From Bacteroidaceae bacterium (GTDB taxonomy: Bacteria; Bacteroidota; Bacteroidia; Bacteroidales; Bacteroidaceae), in assembly GCA_017536695.1 (NCBI GenBank), contig JAFXGX010000028.1:1-59036 (forward strand): DNA of 59,036 nt, in the 5' to 3' direction. Under the pieces are notes generated by a model. The model was not told the origin of the DNA. It ran no database searches and saw nothing but the letters and a program-made list of their open reading frames with translations. A program made the position numbers and the translations under genes. Below, piece after piece: positions 18,572-28,378 of this stretch. Within the stretch, counting starts at the first letter, position 1, and each line of letters begins with the position of its first letter.

Positions 18572-21500
18572 TCACTTTACAAATGTTTTTTTGCCATTTA
18601 CAATGTAAACTCCGGGAGAAGAAATCTGCTTGAGCTTGCGACCTACAAGGTCATAGATACCTTCCACCTCTACATCTTCACCAGCCACCTCACTAACGCT
18701 TGTTGCATTTCCGTTCACGGCAAGAACATTGCCACCGCGTGAGTTACTCAATATAACCTCGTTCAATGCAGCATCGCCGATGCGCAGAACAGCATGTTTG
18801 CCGGGAGCAAGTGACTTGCCGCTCATTGAGAATACAAGGAACTGATATTCATTATCGCTCAACCATGTAGCCATTTGCTCAAAGCCATTCTCCTTGATAA
18901 GCGAAGCAAATTCAGTACCCTTGGCAGCCTCAATGCTCAACTGTATACCGCCAATGGCAACATCGCTGTCAATGTAAAGGACACCATCCTCAATGGTATA
19001 TGTAGCTGTACTGTTTACCGATGCCGTTGCTGCACCCTGTGGGTTGGTGATTATTGTTACAGTACCCACCACGTCAAGGATGTTCACATCGCTGTCGCTG
19101 TTCACGTCGGCAGCCTCAAAGATAAACGGCTGAGGGTTCTGGTTGGTGAGCCAAGCCACTTCGGTTACCACGTCGGCAATATCCACGTTCATTGAACCGT
19201 TGGCATCACCCTTCTCTGCAGTGAGCGGTGTAACCGCAACAGGGTTGCTCAGGGCGTGGCTGTTGAGCGATGTTGTTATCTGCTTGATTACATAGTAGTA
19301 TGTAGTGCCGGGAACAACATCAAAGTCGGTAAACTCAACAACATCGCTCTCAAGAACTCTCTCGTTTATAATTGTAGTATCACCTTTCACCTCCCAGTGA
19401 CCACCTACCCAATTTCCATTCTTGTCGTAATTGGTATAAGTAGAATCCAATTTCTCGGTATAACGGTAGATATTGTAGCCAAGCAAATCCTCAAAGTCCT
19501 CTTCATCGGTTTCCCAGGTGAGAGTCACCTTGCCAAGGCCGGCCTCGGCCATCAAGCCTGTAGCCATAGAACCTGCTGCTGCAACCTCTACATTGAAACG
19601 GCGTTTCTCAATTGGAATTTCAAAGTGGTCGGTATCCTTTGCGCCATCAACATATATGCGGTTGAGGCCATCACTGCTTGTCTTGCCGTCTATTGTGAGG
19701 TAAGCAGTATAAACAAGACTGTCGGCACTCCACTCACCCTCTTCGCCTATGACAACCTGAGTATATGGTGGGCGCACACCCATTGCAATGTTGGGCGCAA
19801 CGCTCACATCCATTGGGCGGTTGAAATATACCTCGAACTTATGCTTGCCCACACCAAGCGGTGGCAACATATCAAATTCATCCTGCGCATCACAGCCGTT
19901 TACAACCACCTTCCACACAATGCCGTGAGCCTCGGCATTTGGGCGAGTGAGCATATTTGAGAGATTCACGACACCGCTGCCCACCGGTTTGGTTTTGTGA
20001 TACATATCATATACTCCAAGGCGCACAGTCTCTTCGTTGGCACTTCCCCAATAGCTGGGCTTGTCAAAATTCAAGACAGATACAGAACTTGATTCGTATT
20101 CTAAATTTCGAGGAGTTGCGTTGTCAAAATTGTAATTTGAGAAAACATTTGAACTTATAACATTATTCCAAACAAAAGGTGGGTCGTACCTATTTAGATT
20201 CTCTACCACATTTGTATTAAAAACATTACAATTAGAATAATGTATTATTGCATAAGAAATAAAATTATATACAATATTAGAATTATATATATTGCATTCA
20301 TCAACAATATACTGAATAGGATACAGACTAGAACCATTATATTCCATTATAGAATTTGATATATTTGCACAAACTGCACAACTTCCCCTAAAACCTGTTA
20401 TCCTGACATATTCCAAATCGGCATATTTACCGGATTTTCCAAAGCGCAAAGATCCACCGTCACGTTCCGCCTGGAATACAATAAGGCTGTCAGGAGTTCC
20501 CTTGCACACCAAGTCGCCATCATTGGTAATGCCAATACCGGGGCGGAACTTAAGCACTGTACCCGGCTTTATTGTAAGCGTCACCCCCTCGGGAATTGCC
20601 AAGTTCTTTGTTACAATATAATGCTTGTTGGGATATAGTGTCAAGTCGCGCATAATAACACCGCCTATCTCCACGCCATTCTCGGCTGTGATAACAAACT
20701 CCTGCACAAGTTCCTCGGCAATATTGTCGCATGTAGCACGCAGCACAAGGCGTATATGACGACCATCCACACAATTCTCGTTAATTTTGAAACGGATTGG
20801 TTTTTCACTCTTTGCCTTGGCATAGCTGCTGAGTGGCTTGCCGAACGATACATTATTGTCAAGAATTTCAACAATCTCCGGGTCTTCTGCCTCGCCCACC
20901 TCAAGCGAGAAGGTTATATTTTCGGCATTGCCCCACTCATTGCGCAGTGTAGGCCATAGTTCCACAACCTCACCGGAATCGGGAATACCATCACCGTCAC
21001 CTGTTACAACATCGGTAGATGTACCGGGTTGCTCAGCGGAACCGCTTTCCTCTTCGTCAAACAAAGGGGTGAGTCTGATATAAGGGGAATTGTAAGAAGA
21101 TCCATAGAAAGAAATAATCTTATTACCTCTTGAGGCGGAAGCACACAAACATTCACGAGCTCCATTAACGTATTTATTGAGACTAAAAGACCTTGTATAT
21201 CCATCTTGTGATAATACAAAATTTGTATCTTCTTCCGGTTCTTTTGAAACAAAAAAGTCGCCACTACCAGTCTCTTTAAAGTAAATGGTATATCCAAGTT
21301 TATTTGTTATTGTATAACCGTCAGATTCGTTACCAATGAATTTCCATTGCTGTACTTCGCCAAGTGTATCAGTGTCAGCTGTTAAATCTCCTTCCTCTTC
21401 AGCAAGAAGTTTATAGTAACGATTATTATATTCATATATTATATTGTACCAATACTCTACACTGTCATTACTTACCTTTGGCAGATAATTAGGAATATCG

Positions 21501-23056
21501 GGGATATCAAGCCCGCCACCTTCGCCGGCATCTACGCTATCGCCGTCAAATATGTCGTATGTAACAAACTGCAGTGTAGGCTTGCGGTCAGCATCGGTGA
21601 TTTCGTATGCAGCCTGAAAATCAACCATCTGGTTACTGCTCTTTTTGCGTGCGTGGATGAGGTCACCAAAGAGCAACTCCTTGCTCTCATAATCCTTGCA
21701 CTGCAACAGGCGTGAGATTGCACCGGCAACCAAAGGGCTTGCCATTGATGTACCGTTGAGTGGTTTGTATTTGCCACCGGGGAAGGTACTTGTCATTGCT
21801 ACACCGGGAGCGCGGAGTTCATAGTTATACAACTGCTCTTCGCTGAACTTTGAGAATGTTGGACCATCATCATCCCAGTTACTGAAGCTTGCGCGGCTGC
21901 CGTCGCGGTTACCGGCTTCAACACCAAGCACAAAGGTAAATGCAGCCGGGAACATTGGAGCACCCCGCTCCTTACAAACCGGGCATTTTGCGTGGTTGAT
22001 AACCATACAGTCGTTACCCGCAGCGGCAACAAGAACAGCCTTGCTGTAGGCACGGGCAAGTGCCTGTTCCTCGGCTATTGAATAGGCATAGCCACCGAAA
22101 GACATATTGATGACATCAGCTCCATTGGCAGCGGCGTAGTCGATACCCTTAATAATTGTTGCAACGTCACCCACACCGTCGCTCTGCATAACGGTAACAG
22201 GCATGATAAGCGCATCGGGGTTGGCACCGGTGATTCCCTGACCGTTCTTGCCCTCGGCTGCGGCAATACCGGCAACGTGTGTACCGTGACCGTTCCAGTC
22301 ACCAATGCGGGCAGTCTGGTTAACAAAGTCCCAGCCGTGGAGGTCGTCCTTATAGCCGTTTGCATCGTCGTCGGAATCCTCTGCTCCGTCAGCCTCGCGC
22401 TCGTTGGTCCAGATGTTGTCGTCAAGGTCGGGGTGAGTTATATCCACACCGGTATCAAGGATTGCTATGACAGGGCGTTTGTCGGTGATTATTTCCTTTG
22501 TCCATACATTCTTGAGGTTTATGGCATTGAATGCCCACTGCTCCTTGAAGAGTGGTTCATCCTCGTATTCGCTCTTGTCATTGTCGGGGAGCACTGTTGA
22601 ATATACCAGGTAGTTAGGCTCGGCATACTCCACGTCGGCAAGCTCCTTCAATGCCTCGACAGCCTCGTGCACTGCAACACCGTTCTCGGCATTCAACTGC
22701 AGGCGATAGAGCTTTGACATATCTGTGCGCTCTATGTAACTGCCGCTGTGTGACTTTACACGTGCAGGGCCACCAGTGCCCGACAGAGGCATAAGTTGCT
22801 CGGCACCGGTAACACCAATCTTCGCAAACACGGCATCCACGCTGCCGACACTGCTGCGCACAGCACCTGTGCGCGCCGCCGATACATTTACACGGCTACT
22901 AGGTTTGAACTTGACGATGACCTCGCCCTCGCGATAAGCACGAGCGGCATGACGGTCAATTGTTGTTACATCGTGAACATGGTTCACATTCTGTGCCACT
23001 AAAGGCACGCTTACTGCCAAACAAAGAGCAGAAAGTAACATTCTGAATGTTTTCAT
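18572..23056 (-). CDS. Secreted subtilisin-family protease with beta-helix, FnIII and dockerin modules
   Basis: 1494 residues. A signal peptide (LLSALCLAVSVPLVAQ, 7-22) and a propeptide (about 40-170) precede the S8 catalytic domain with its triad: Asp in IAILDTGVDITHPD (near 200), His in GHGTHVAGIAAA (near 257), Ser in NGTSMASPLVAG (near 435). After it come an inserted lectin-like domain (about 515-660), a beta-helix-like stretch (about 790-980), an FnIII-like domain (about 1180-1275) and a type I dockerin (about 1282-1335). The dockerin's two calcium loops begin DANGSMNVDIAD and DVNSDSDVNILD. A further cohesin-like fold (about 1340-1440) and a tail ending GVYIVNGKKTFVK close the protein. 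The dockerin could bind the cohesin-like domains of the gene just downstream. Confidence 0.9.
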   Translation of the reverse strand: MKTFRMLLSALCLAVSVPLVAQNVNHVHDVTTIDRHAARAYREGEVIVKFKPSSRVNVSAARTGAVRSSVGSVDAVFAKIGVTGAEQLMPLSGTGGPARVKSHSGSYIERTDMSKLYRLQLNAENGVAVHEAVEALKELADVEYAEPNYLVYSTVLPDNDKSEYEDEPLFKEQWAFNAINLKNVWTKEIITDKRPVIAILDTGVDITHPDLDDNIWTNEREADGAEDSDDDANGYKDDLHGWDFVNQTARIGDWNGHGTHVAGIAAAEGKNGQGITGANPDALIMPVTVMQSDGVGDVATIIKGIDYAAANGADVINMSFGGYAYSIAEEQALARAYSKAVLVAAAGNDCMVINHAKCPVCKERGAPMFPAAFTFVLGVEAGNRDGSRASFSNWDDDGPTFSKFSEEQLYNYELRAPGVAMTSTFPGGKYKPLNGTSMASPLVAGAISRLLQCKDYESKELLFGDLIHARKKSSNQMVDFQAAYEITDADRKPTLQFVTYDIFDGDSVDAGEGGGLDIPDIPNYLPKVSNDSVEYWYNIIYEYNNRYYKLLAEEEGDLTADTDTLGEVQQWKFIGNESDGYTITNKLGYTIYFKETGSGDFFVSKEPEEDTNFVLSQDGYTRSFSLNKYVNGARECLCASASRGNKIISFYGSSYNSPYIRLTPLFDEEESGSAEQPGTSTDVVTGDGDGIPDSGEVVELWPTLRNEWGNAENITFSLEVGEAEDPEIVEILDNNVSFGKPLSSYAKAKSEKPIRFKINENCVDGRHIRLVLRATCDNIAEELVQEFVITAENGVEIGGVIMRDLTLYPNKHYIVTKNLAIPEGVTLTIKPGTVLKFRPGIGITNDGDLVCKGTPDSLIVFQAERDGGSLRFGKSGKYADLEYVRITGFRGSCAVCANISNSIMEYNGSSLYPIQYIVDECNIYNSNIVYNFISYAIIHYSNCNVFNTNVVENLNRYDPPFVWNNVISSNVFSNYNFDNATPRNLEYESSSVSVLNFDKPSYWGSANEETVRLGVYDMYHKTKPVGSGVVNLSNMLTRPNAEAHGIVWKVVVNGCDAQDEFDMLPPLGVGKHKFEVYFNRPMDVSVAPNIAMGVRPPYTQVVIGEEGEWSADSLVYTAYLTIDGKTSSDGLNRIYVDGAKDTDHFEIPIEKRRFNVEVAAAGSMATGLMAEAGLGKVTLTWETDEEDFEDLLGYNIYRYTEKLDSTYTNYDKNGNWVGGHWEVKGDTTIINERVLESDVVEFTDFDVVPGTTYYYVIKQITTSLNSHALSNPVAVTPLTAEKGDANGSMNVDIADVVTEVAWLTNQNPQPFIFEAADVNSDSDVNILDVVGTVTIITNPQGAATASVNSTATYTIEDGVLYIDSDVAIGGIQLSIEAAKGTEFASLIKENGFEQMATWLSDNEYQFLVFSMSGKSLAPGKHAVLRIGDAALNEVILSNSRGGNVLAVNGNATSVSEVAGEDVEVEGIYDLVGRKLKQISSPGVYIVNGKKTFVK

Positions 23057-23371
23057 AATTACAGAATTTTATATTTAGTTTTCTTTTAATCGGATGGTGG
23101 TCAAAGGAGATGAGCACAGAAACATCGCACACCTCGCACTTTACAGCAAAAGTACCTCTTTATATTATTTTAACCTAATTATAAACAAAAAATGTTTTAA
23201 AATCTCAAAAAAAATAAATTCAGAACAGCATGCCGTTACAAAAACACCAAAATATGTAAATAGAGGAATGCAAAGAGCAAGGAAAAAGCGGCACTCGCGG
23301 TGAAATATTCAAGCAAGCTTGCTTTGTCCTTCTCTCACCTTTCGCTATCTTTGCATATTGTAAAACTTAAT
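23057..23371. other. Divergent intergenic region
   Basis: AT-rich leader between the minus-strand protease and prmC. A possible minus-strand -7 box (TACTTTTG, plus 23147-23154) has no good -33 element. The prmC promoter lies at its right end. Confidence 0.5.
23323..23353 (+). promoter_or_regulatory. Promoter of prmC-recX-comF
   Basis: TTTG at 23323-23326, 19-base spacer, TATCTTTG at 23346-23353: a full match to the Bacteroidetes consensus. It lies inside the longest open frame of prmC, so translation must begin downstream at 23372. Confidence 0.8.
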
Positions 23372-24211
23372 ATGAAACGCATAACAACAAGAATAAACGA
23401 AGGACTCTCCGGCAGTTACTCAACCGGAGAAATTACAGCCCTCACGCGCATCATTGCCACCGAGTTACTTGGTGTGTCACAAATGGCGTTCTATCTAAAG
23501 GATAACATTACCCTCACTGCCGAACAAAAAACACTGCTTTTCAACACCGTTGAACGCCTGAAAAAGCATGAGCCCATCCAATATATCCAAGGTTACAGCG
23601 ACTTTTGCGGACTCAGGTTCAAGGTAACACCGGCAACCCTTATCCCGCGCCCCGAGACAAGCGAACTCGTTGAGTGGATAGCAGCAGACCACAGCGGCAA
23701 AGCTGCAAGCATTCTTGACATAGGCACCGGCAGTGGCTGCATTGCTGTGAGCCTTGCAAACAGGCTGCCACAGAGCAAAGTAACAGCTTGGGATATTTCA
23801 CCCGAAGCACTCGCCGTTGCCACAGAAAATAGCAAAGCAAATGGTTGCGCCGTTGCATTTGAAGAGGTTGATATTCTGGCATACCGGCCCACCGGCAAGC
23901 AATTCGATATCATAGTGAGCAACCCACCTTATATAAAGGAGAACGAAAAGGCAGCAATGCACAGCAACGTGCTCGATTGGGAACCACACACCGCCCTATT
24001 CGTGCCCGACAGCGACCCGTTGCTGTTCTACCGCACAATAGCCAAAAAAGGATTACAAATGCTCGCTCCCAGCGGAACGCTCTATTTTGAAATCAACCGT
24101 GCCCATGGTGCTGAGACAATGAAGATGCTTGCCGATTTTGGCTACACAGATATTGAGCTTCGTAAGGATTTCGCCGACAACGACAGAATGATTAAAGCCA
24201 AAAGAGCATGA
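23372..24211 (+). CDS. prmC: Peptide chain release factor N5-glutamine methyltransferase
   Basis: Methylates the glutamine of the GGQ motif in release factors RF1/RF2. 279 residues from the ATG at 23372; an open frame continues upstream to 23300 but a consensus promoter occupies that stretch. The SAM-binding motif is ILDIGTGSGCIAVSLA, and the catalytic NPPY motif is IVSNPPYIKE. The N-terminal helical release-factor-binding domain is present (about 1-85). The last four bases overlap recX (ATGA), indicating translational coupling. Confidence 0.95.
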   Translation: MKRITTRINEGLSGSYSTGEITALTRIIATELLGVSQMAFYLKDNITLTAEQKTLLFNTVERLKKHEPIQYIQGYSDFCGLRFKVTPATLIPRPETSELVEWIAADHSGKAASILDIGTGSGCIAVSLANRLPQSKVTAWDISPEALAVATENSKANGCAVAFEEVDILAYRPTGKQFDIIVSNPPYIKENEKAAMHSNVLDWEPHTALFVPDSDPLLFYRTIAKKGLQMLAPSGTLYFEINRAHGAETMKMLADFGYTDIELRKDFADNDRMIKAKRA

Positions 24212-24684
24212 AACAAATAACCCCTGGAGAAGCACTGAACAAGGCGGCTGCGTACTGCACGCTGTGCGAAAGATGCATCAGTGAAGTGAGCACAAAGCTT
24301 GCTGCATGGGGTGTGCCGCATGGTGAGCAGCATGAGATTATTGAGCGCCTTCAACAGGAGGGATTCATTGACGAGGCACGCTACTGCCGCGCTTTTGTCA
24401 ATGACAAGGTGCGTTTCAACCGTTGGGGACGCATAAAGATACGTGCGGCATTGAGCGAAAAGAGATTGCCTCGCGAACTGGTCAACGAGGCTATTGACAA
24501 CATCAATGAGGAGGAGTACATGAGTGCTCTTGCCGAGGTCATTGCAGCCAAACGCAGGGAACTGAAAGGACAAGATGACTATGTGGCGCAGCAGAAAATA
24601 ATGCGCTATGCGGCCGGTCGCGGTTATGAGCCGTCATTGATTATGAAAGCGATAAACTACTGTGGCGATGAAATGGATTTCTGA
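24208..24684 (+). CDS. recX: Regulatory protein RecX
   Basis: 158 residues. RecX binds RecA filaments and limits recombination. The family pattern of three-helix repeats is visible: LCERCISEVSTKLAAWGV, EIIERLQQEGFIDEARYCRAFVNDKVRFNRWGRIKIRAALSE (RWGxxKIxxxLxxK is the strongest signature), and the C-terminal repeat QQKIMRYAAGRGYEPSLIMKAI. It overlaps prmC by four bases and comF by 17 bases. Confidence 0.92.
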   Translation: MKQITPGEALNKAAAYCTLCERCISEVSTKLAAWGVPHGEQHEIIERLQQEGFIDEARYCRAFVNDKVRFNRWGRIKIRAALSEKRLPRELVNEAIDNINEEEYMSALAEVIAAKRRELKGQDDYVAQQKIMRYAAGRGYEPSLIMKAINYCGDEMDF

Positions 24685-25357
24685 CCTTATAGACCTGATA
24701 TTCCCGCGCACATGCCTTGTGTGCGGTGAGCTGCTGTCGCCACAGGAGAAGGATATCTGTCTCGACTGCCTGAGCAAACTGCCCAGAATTGAGAAGATAC
24801 ATCTTGAAGAGATTGAGAAGAGTTTCTGGGGAAAGATTTCAATAGAACGCGCTACATCTTTCATATACTACCATAAAAGTTCGCCCTACAACAACATCAT
24901 CCATAACCTTAAGTACAAGAACCGCCCCGAAGCCGGAGAACGCCTTGCATTCCTTGCAGCTACCGAGATTGCCGAGAGCGGTTTCTTTGACGGGATTGAT
25001 GCCATTGTCCCCTTGCCGCTCTCAAAGAAGAAAGAGAGGAAACGCGGCTACAACCAGTGCGACCACATTGCGGAGGGGCTCTCGCGCGCCACTGGTATTC
25101 CTGTAATCAAAGGAGCCGTTGCCCGCACTACTGCCAACGAGACACAGACACACAAGAACCGCGACGAGCGTTGGAAGAACGTAGAAGGGATTTTCGCGCT
25201 TACCGACGCCCAAAAGCTCGAGGGCAAGCATATACTGCTGATAGATGACATCCTGACTACCGGAGCTACCCTCGCGAGCTGCGCCAAGACAATACAGGAT
25301 GGATGCAAGTGCAGTATAAGTATTTTTACCCTGGCATATACATACAACGGTATATAA
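24668..25357 (+). CDS. comF: ComF-family phosphoribosyltransferase-like protein
   Basis: 229 residues from the ATG at 24668 (a GTG six bases upstream is also open). The N-terminal double zinc-knuckle reads CLVCGELL...DICLDC. The C-terminal PRTase-like domain has VPLPLSKKKERKRGYNQ and the PRPP-binding loop ILLIDDILTTGATLASC. ComF is linked with DNA uptake in naturally competent bacteria; in Bacteroidetes its role is less clear. It is the last gene of the prmC-recX-comF operon. Confidence 0.92.
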   Translation: MKWISDLIDLIFPRTCLVCGELLSPQEKDICLDCLSKLPRIEKIHLEEIEKSFWGKISIERATSFIYYHKSSPYNNIIHNLKYKNRPEAGERLAFLAATEIAESGFFDGIDAIVPLPLSKKKERKRGYNQCDHIAEGLSRATGIPVIKGAVARTTANETQTHKNRDERWKNVEGIFALTDAQKLEGKHILLIDDILTTGATLASCAKTIQDGCKCSISIFTLAYTYNGI

Positions 25358-25392
25358 GAAGCCCATTTGAATTCAAGAAGCGATTTTGCTGT

Positions 25393-25440
25393 ATAATAAA
25401 AGGAACCGCCGAACTTTATTCGGCAGTTCCTTTTATTATA
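25393..25440. terminator. Bidirectional terminator
   Basis: ATAATAAAAGGAAC...GCCGAA-CTTTA-TTCGGC...GTTCCTTTTATTAT, a long stem with A/T tails on both sides, between convergent comF and the P-type ATPase. Confidence 0.9.
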
Positions 25441-25470
25441 TCTGCCATAGGCAGACAACTCCTTGTCATA

Positions 25471-28233
25471 TTATCTATCTTTTACCTTGTTCCTTATGAA
25501 CCTTGCCACATCGGCAACGATGAGCACAGGCGATGTAATGAGCATTATCAGCCCCCAATCGGCAGGCGAAAGACGCGAAACGCTGAACAGCTGACCCGCG
25601 AATGTTACAATAAGCACCTGACCCAGCACAATCACAGCTGCTATAAGCAGGAAACCTCCGCTGAATGATTCCTTTACCTTTTGGGGATTACGGAACAGGT
25701 CGATGATATCCTGAATGAGGCTACGGTCGGTATTGAAGTATTTTGCATTGAACAGATTCCAGAACTGCAGCATGACGAATGTAGAGAAGAATACAGCGAG
25801 TTCGTAGCTTCCCAGATGCTCCTTTATCTTCGACATATTGAAGAAACCTGTCACAAAGAGTTTCAACGAATCAAGGTTCATCAACTGGGATACCTGTGTA
25901 ATATCCTTGTGCCACAACAGTTGCCAGAATCCCATAAGCAATACAAAGAAGAGCATTCCCACACCTACAATCCTCATCAGCATTGGTTTGTTGAGAATGT
26001 GGCTGTTAGGGTCGCGTGGTCTCTGGTAAAGCACCGACTTGTCGGCCGGCAATGATGAGAGAGCCATGGCTGCAAAAGTGTCCATAATAAGGTTTACCCA
26101 TAACATTTGCGTAACCGTAAGCGGAGAATCCGTTCCCATAAAAGCGCCGAAGAGCACTATGAGACACGCGCAGACGTTAATTGTCATCTGGAATATGATG
26201 AACCTGCGTATGTTCTGATAGAGTGAGCGCCCCCACATGATAGCCTTGTTTATGCTCGCGAACGAGTTGTCAATTATGGTAATGTCGCTAGCCTCCTTTG
26301 CACGCGACGTACCGTCTCCCATGGAGAGGCCCACCTGGGCTTTGCTGAGTGCCGGAGCGTCATTCGTTCCGTCGCCTGTCACGGCCACGACCTCATTGCA
26401 CTGCTGCAGAAGGGTTACAAGCCTTGCCTTGTCATTGGGACGCGCACGGGAGAGAATCTTGAAACTGTCGCTGCCGACAAGCGCAAGAGCCTCTTCATCA
26501 CTCATCGCCTCGAATTCGGGGCCGGTAATCCGCTGCGGCTCCTCATTCTCGCCGACAAGACCTATCTGACGGCCTATCTCGTTGGCTGTACCCGGGTTGT
26601 CGCCTGTCACTATTATTACCCTTACATGGGCATTCTCCGTGCACATCCTTATGGCTTCGGGAACATCTTCCCTGACAGGGTCGGCAATACCCACTACACC
26701 AAGGAAAATGGTATCATTATGCGCCTCAACAGCATTGCCTTCAGCAGGAATAGGCTGATAGGCAAAGGCAAGGGTACGCATTGCGCGTTTCTGATACCCG
26801 GCTAAAGCGTTCTGGACCTCCTCTGCCGTTCCATCACCGGCTATGCCGTCACACATTCCAAGGACGACCTCGGGTGCTCCCTTTATAAAGCGTATGGGCT
26901 GCTCATCATTATTCAAAATAACGGTCGATATCATCCTTTTTGTCTCGGTGGAGAATGGCTCCTGATGCAGATATACTGCATTGTCACGATAGACATCATA
27001 GTCGGGGCCGTTCTTGTGCATCCACTTTAACAGAGCTACCTCTGTGGGGTTACCGATTGTGACAATCTCATTGTTCTCGTCCTTTGAGACCTCGGCTGTA
27101 GAGTTGACGGCCATGTTTGCCCTTACAAGTTCAAGTTCCTTTTCGCCACCAAAGAAACAGGTCTCCATTACAGTCATCTTGTTCTTTGTAAGAGTTCCTG
27201 TCTTGTCGGTACAGATTACGGTCGCCGCACCCATTGTCTCACAGGCATGCAACTTGCGCACCAGATTCTTCTCTCGCAGCATGCGACGCATGCTCAGTGC
27301 AAGACTCACTGTCACGCTCATTGGAAGGCCTTCGGGCACAGCAACGACAATCAGCGTCACGGCAATCATGATTGATGCCAGGATGAACTCTATGAGATGA
27401 ATGAACCCGTCATCGGCACTGCCCGAAAGCAGATAATACATCAGACGGCCAATCACAATGAGCACTGCAAATACGAAGCTTACAATTGATATGAACTTGC
27501 TCAACTGGGCAAGCTGCTTGTTGAGAGGTGTCTCGACGTCGCTGCCCTCATTGACCTTGGCAACGCCCTTGCCCTCCTCGGTATCCATACCTACAGCTTT
27601 AACGCGATATACGGCCGTACCCTCAATCACGGTGGAACCGCGCAGAAGGAAATTGGAAGCATATGTGGCATCAGGGTCAAAGTTCTCCTCGACGGTTGTC
27701 TTTGTGGCGTATGGTTCCCCCGTGAAATTGGACTCATCAACGCGCAGGGTGTTCGACTCTATGAGTTCTCCGTCAGCGGGTATCTCATCGCCGCTCTCGA
27801 GTTTCACCACATCGCCGACCACCACATCATGTTTTTTAATAAGCAACATCTGTGAATGACGCCTGCCCTTTACCATGCGGAACACCTTTACAGGACGGGA
27901 ATCCTTGACCTTGTTCAGAATCTCGAACTCTTTGTTCGCCTTCACTTCGAAAATGAAGGCAACACCAGTAGCCAATAATAGAGCCGAGAGCACTCCTAAA
28001 GGTTCAAGGAATATTGACAAATCCTTTCCCATGCATGAGTATTCGTAGACTGCCACTATCAGCGAAAAAGAGAACACTACAAGAAGTACGATTATTATCG
28101 GGTCCTTGAATTTCTGAAGATATTGTTTCCACAACGGTTCTTTCTCGGGAGGCGGGATTCTGTTAAGGCCTACTCCCTTTCTTACAGTATCCGATTCGTT
28201 GGAAAGACATTTGAAGTCGTTTTTTCTTTTCAT
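25471..28233 (-). CDS. Calcium-type P-type (PII) cation-transporting ATPase
   Basis: 920 residues. The phosphorylation motif is ICTDKTGTLTKN near residue 340, with TGE in NFTGEPYAT near 170. The TM4 ion-binding segment is VAVPEGLPMSV near 300. The nucleotide-binding FIKGAPEVVL and the hinge VAVTGDGTNDAPALSKAQVG are both present. Ten TM helices are expected. The PEGLP motif, and TM6 with NLIMDTFAAMALS, fit plasma-membrane/SERCA Ca2+ pumps, though Na+ or Mn2+ cannot be excluded. It would export Ca2+ from the cytoplasm. It stands two genes from the RyR/channel cluster, which makes a shared calcium theme tempting but unproven. Confidence 0.92.
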   Translation of the reverse strand: MKRKNDFKCLSNESDTVRKGVGLNRIPPPEKEPLWKQYLQKFKDPIIIVLLVVFSFSLIVAVYEYSCMGKDLSIFLEPLGVLSALLLATGVAFIFEVKANKEFEILNKVKDSRPVKVFRMVKGRRHSQMLLIKKHDVVVGDVVKLESGDEIPADGELIESNTLRVDESNFTGEPYATKTTVEENFDPDATYASNFLLRGSTVIEGTAVYRVKAVGMDTEEGKGVAKVNEGSDVETPLNKQLAQLSKFISIVSFVFAVLIVIGRLMYYLLSGSADDGFIHLIEFILASIMIAVTLIVVAVPEGLPMSVTVSLALSMRRMLREKNLVRKLHACETMGAATVICTDKTGTLTKNKMTVMETCFFGGEKELELVRANMAVNSTAEVSKDENNEIVTIGNPTEVALLKWMHKNGPDYDVYRDNAVYLHQEPFSTETKRMISTVILNNDEQPIRFIKGAPEVVLGMCDGIAGDGTAEEVQNALAGYQKRAMRTLAFAYQPIPAEGNAVEAHNDTIFLGVVGIADPVREDVPEAIRMCTENAHVRVIIVTGDNPGTANEIGRQIGLVGENEEPQRITGPEFEAMSDEEALALVGSDSFKILSRARPNDKARLVTLLQQCNEVVAVTGDGTNDAPALSKAQVGLSMGDGTSRAKEASDITIIDNSFASINKAIMWGRSLYQNIRRFIIFQMTINVCACLIVLFGAFMGTDSPLTVTQMLWVNLIMDTFAAMALSSLPADKSVLYQRPRDPNSHILNKPMLMRIVGVGMLFFVLLMGFWQLLWHKDITQVSQLMNLDSLKLFVTGFFNMSKIKEHLGSYELAVFFSTFVMLQFWNLFNAKYFNTDRSLIQDIIDLFRNPQKVKESFSGGFLLIAAVIVLGQVLIVTFAGQLFSVSRLSPADWGLIMLITSPVLIVADVARFIRNKVKDR

Positions 28234-28260
28234 TTGCTCCTGAAACTTATTATTATGCTA

Positions 28261-28290
28261 CAAAAATATAGACATAAGAATAACTTCAAG
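28261..28290 (-). promoter_or_regulatory. Probable promoter of the P-type ATPase
   Basis: Minus-strand TATTTTTG (plus 28261-28268) with CTTG (plus 28287-28290) 18 bases upstream. Confidence 0.45.
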
Positions 28291-28378
28291 GTAAAAATCC
28301 AACCGTTTGGATTTTGGTTGCGATACGGTTACACAATGTGCAAATAATTAATAAACATGGCTTTAAAACGAAAAGATA

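Noticed and set aside
23300-23371. Longer N-terminus for PrmC
   Set aside because: A consensus promoter (23323-23353) lies in it, and the added residues do not look like part of the PrmC N-domain.
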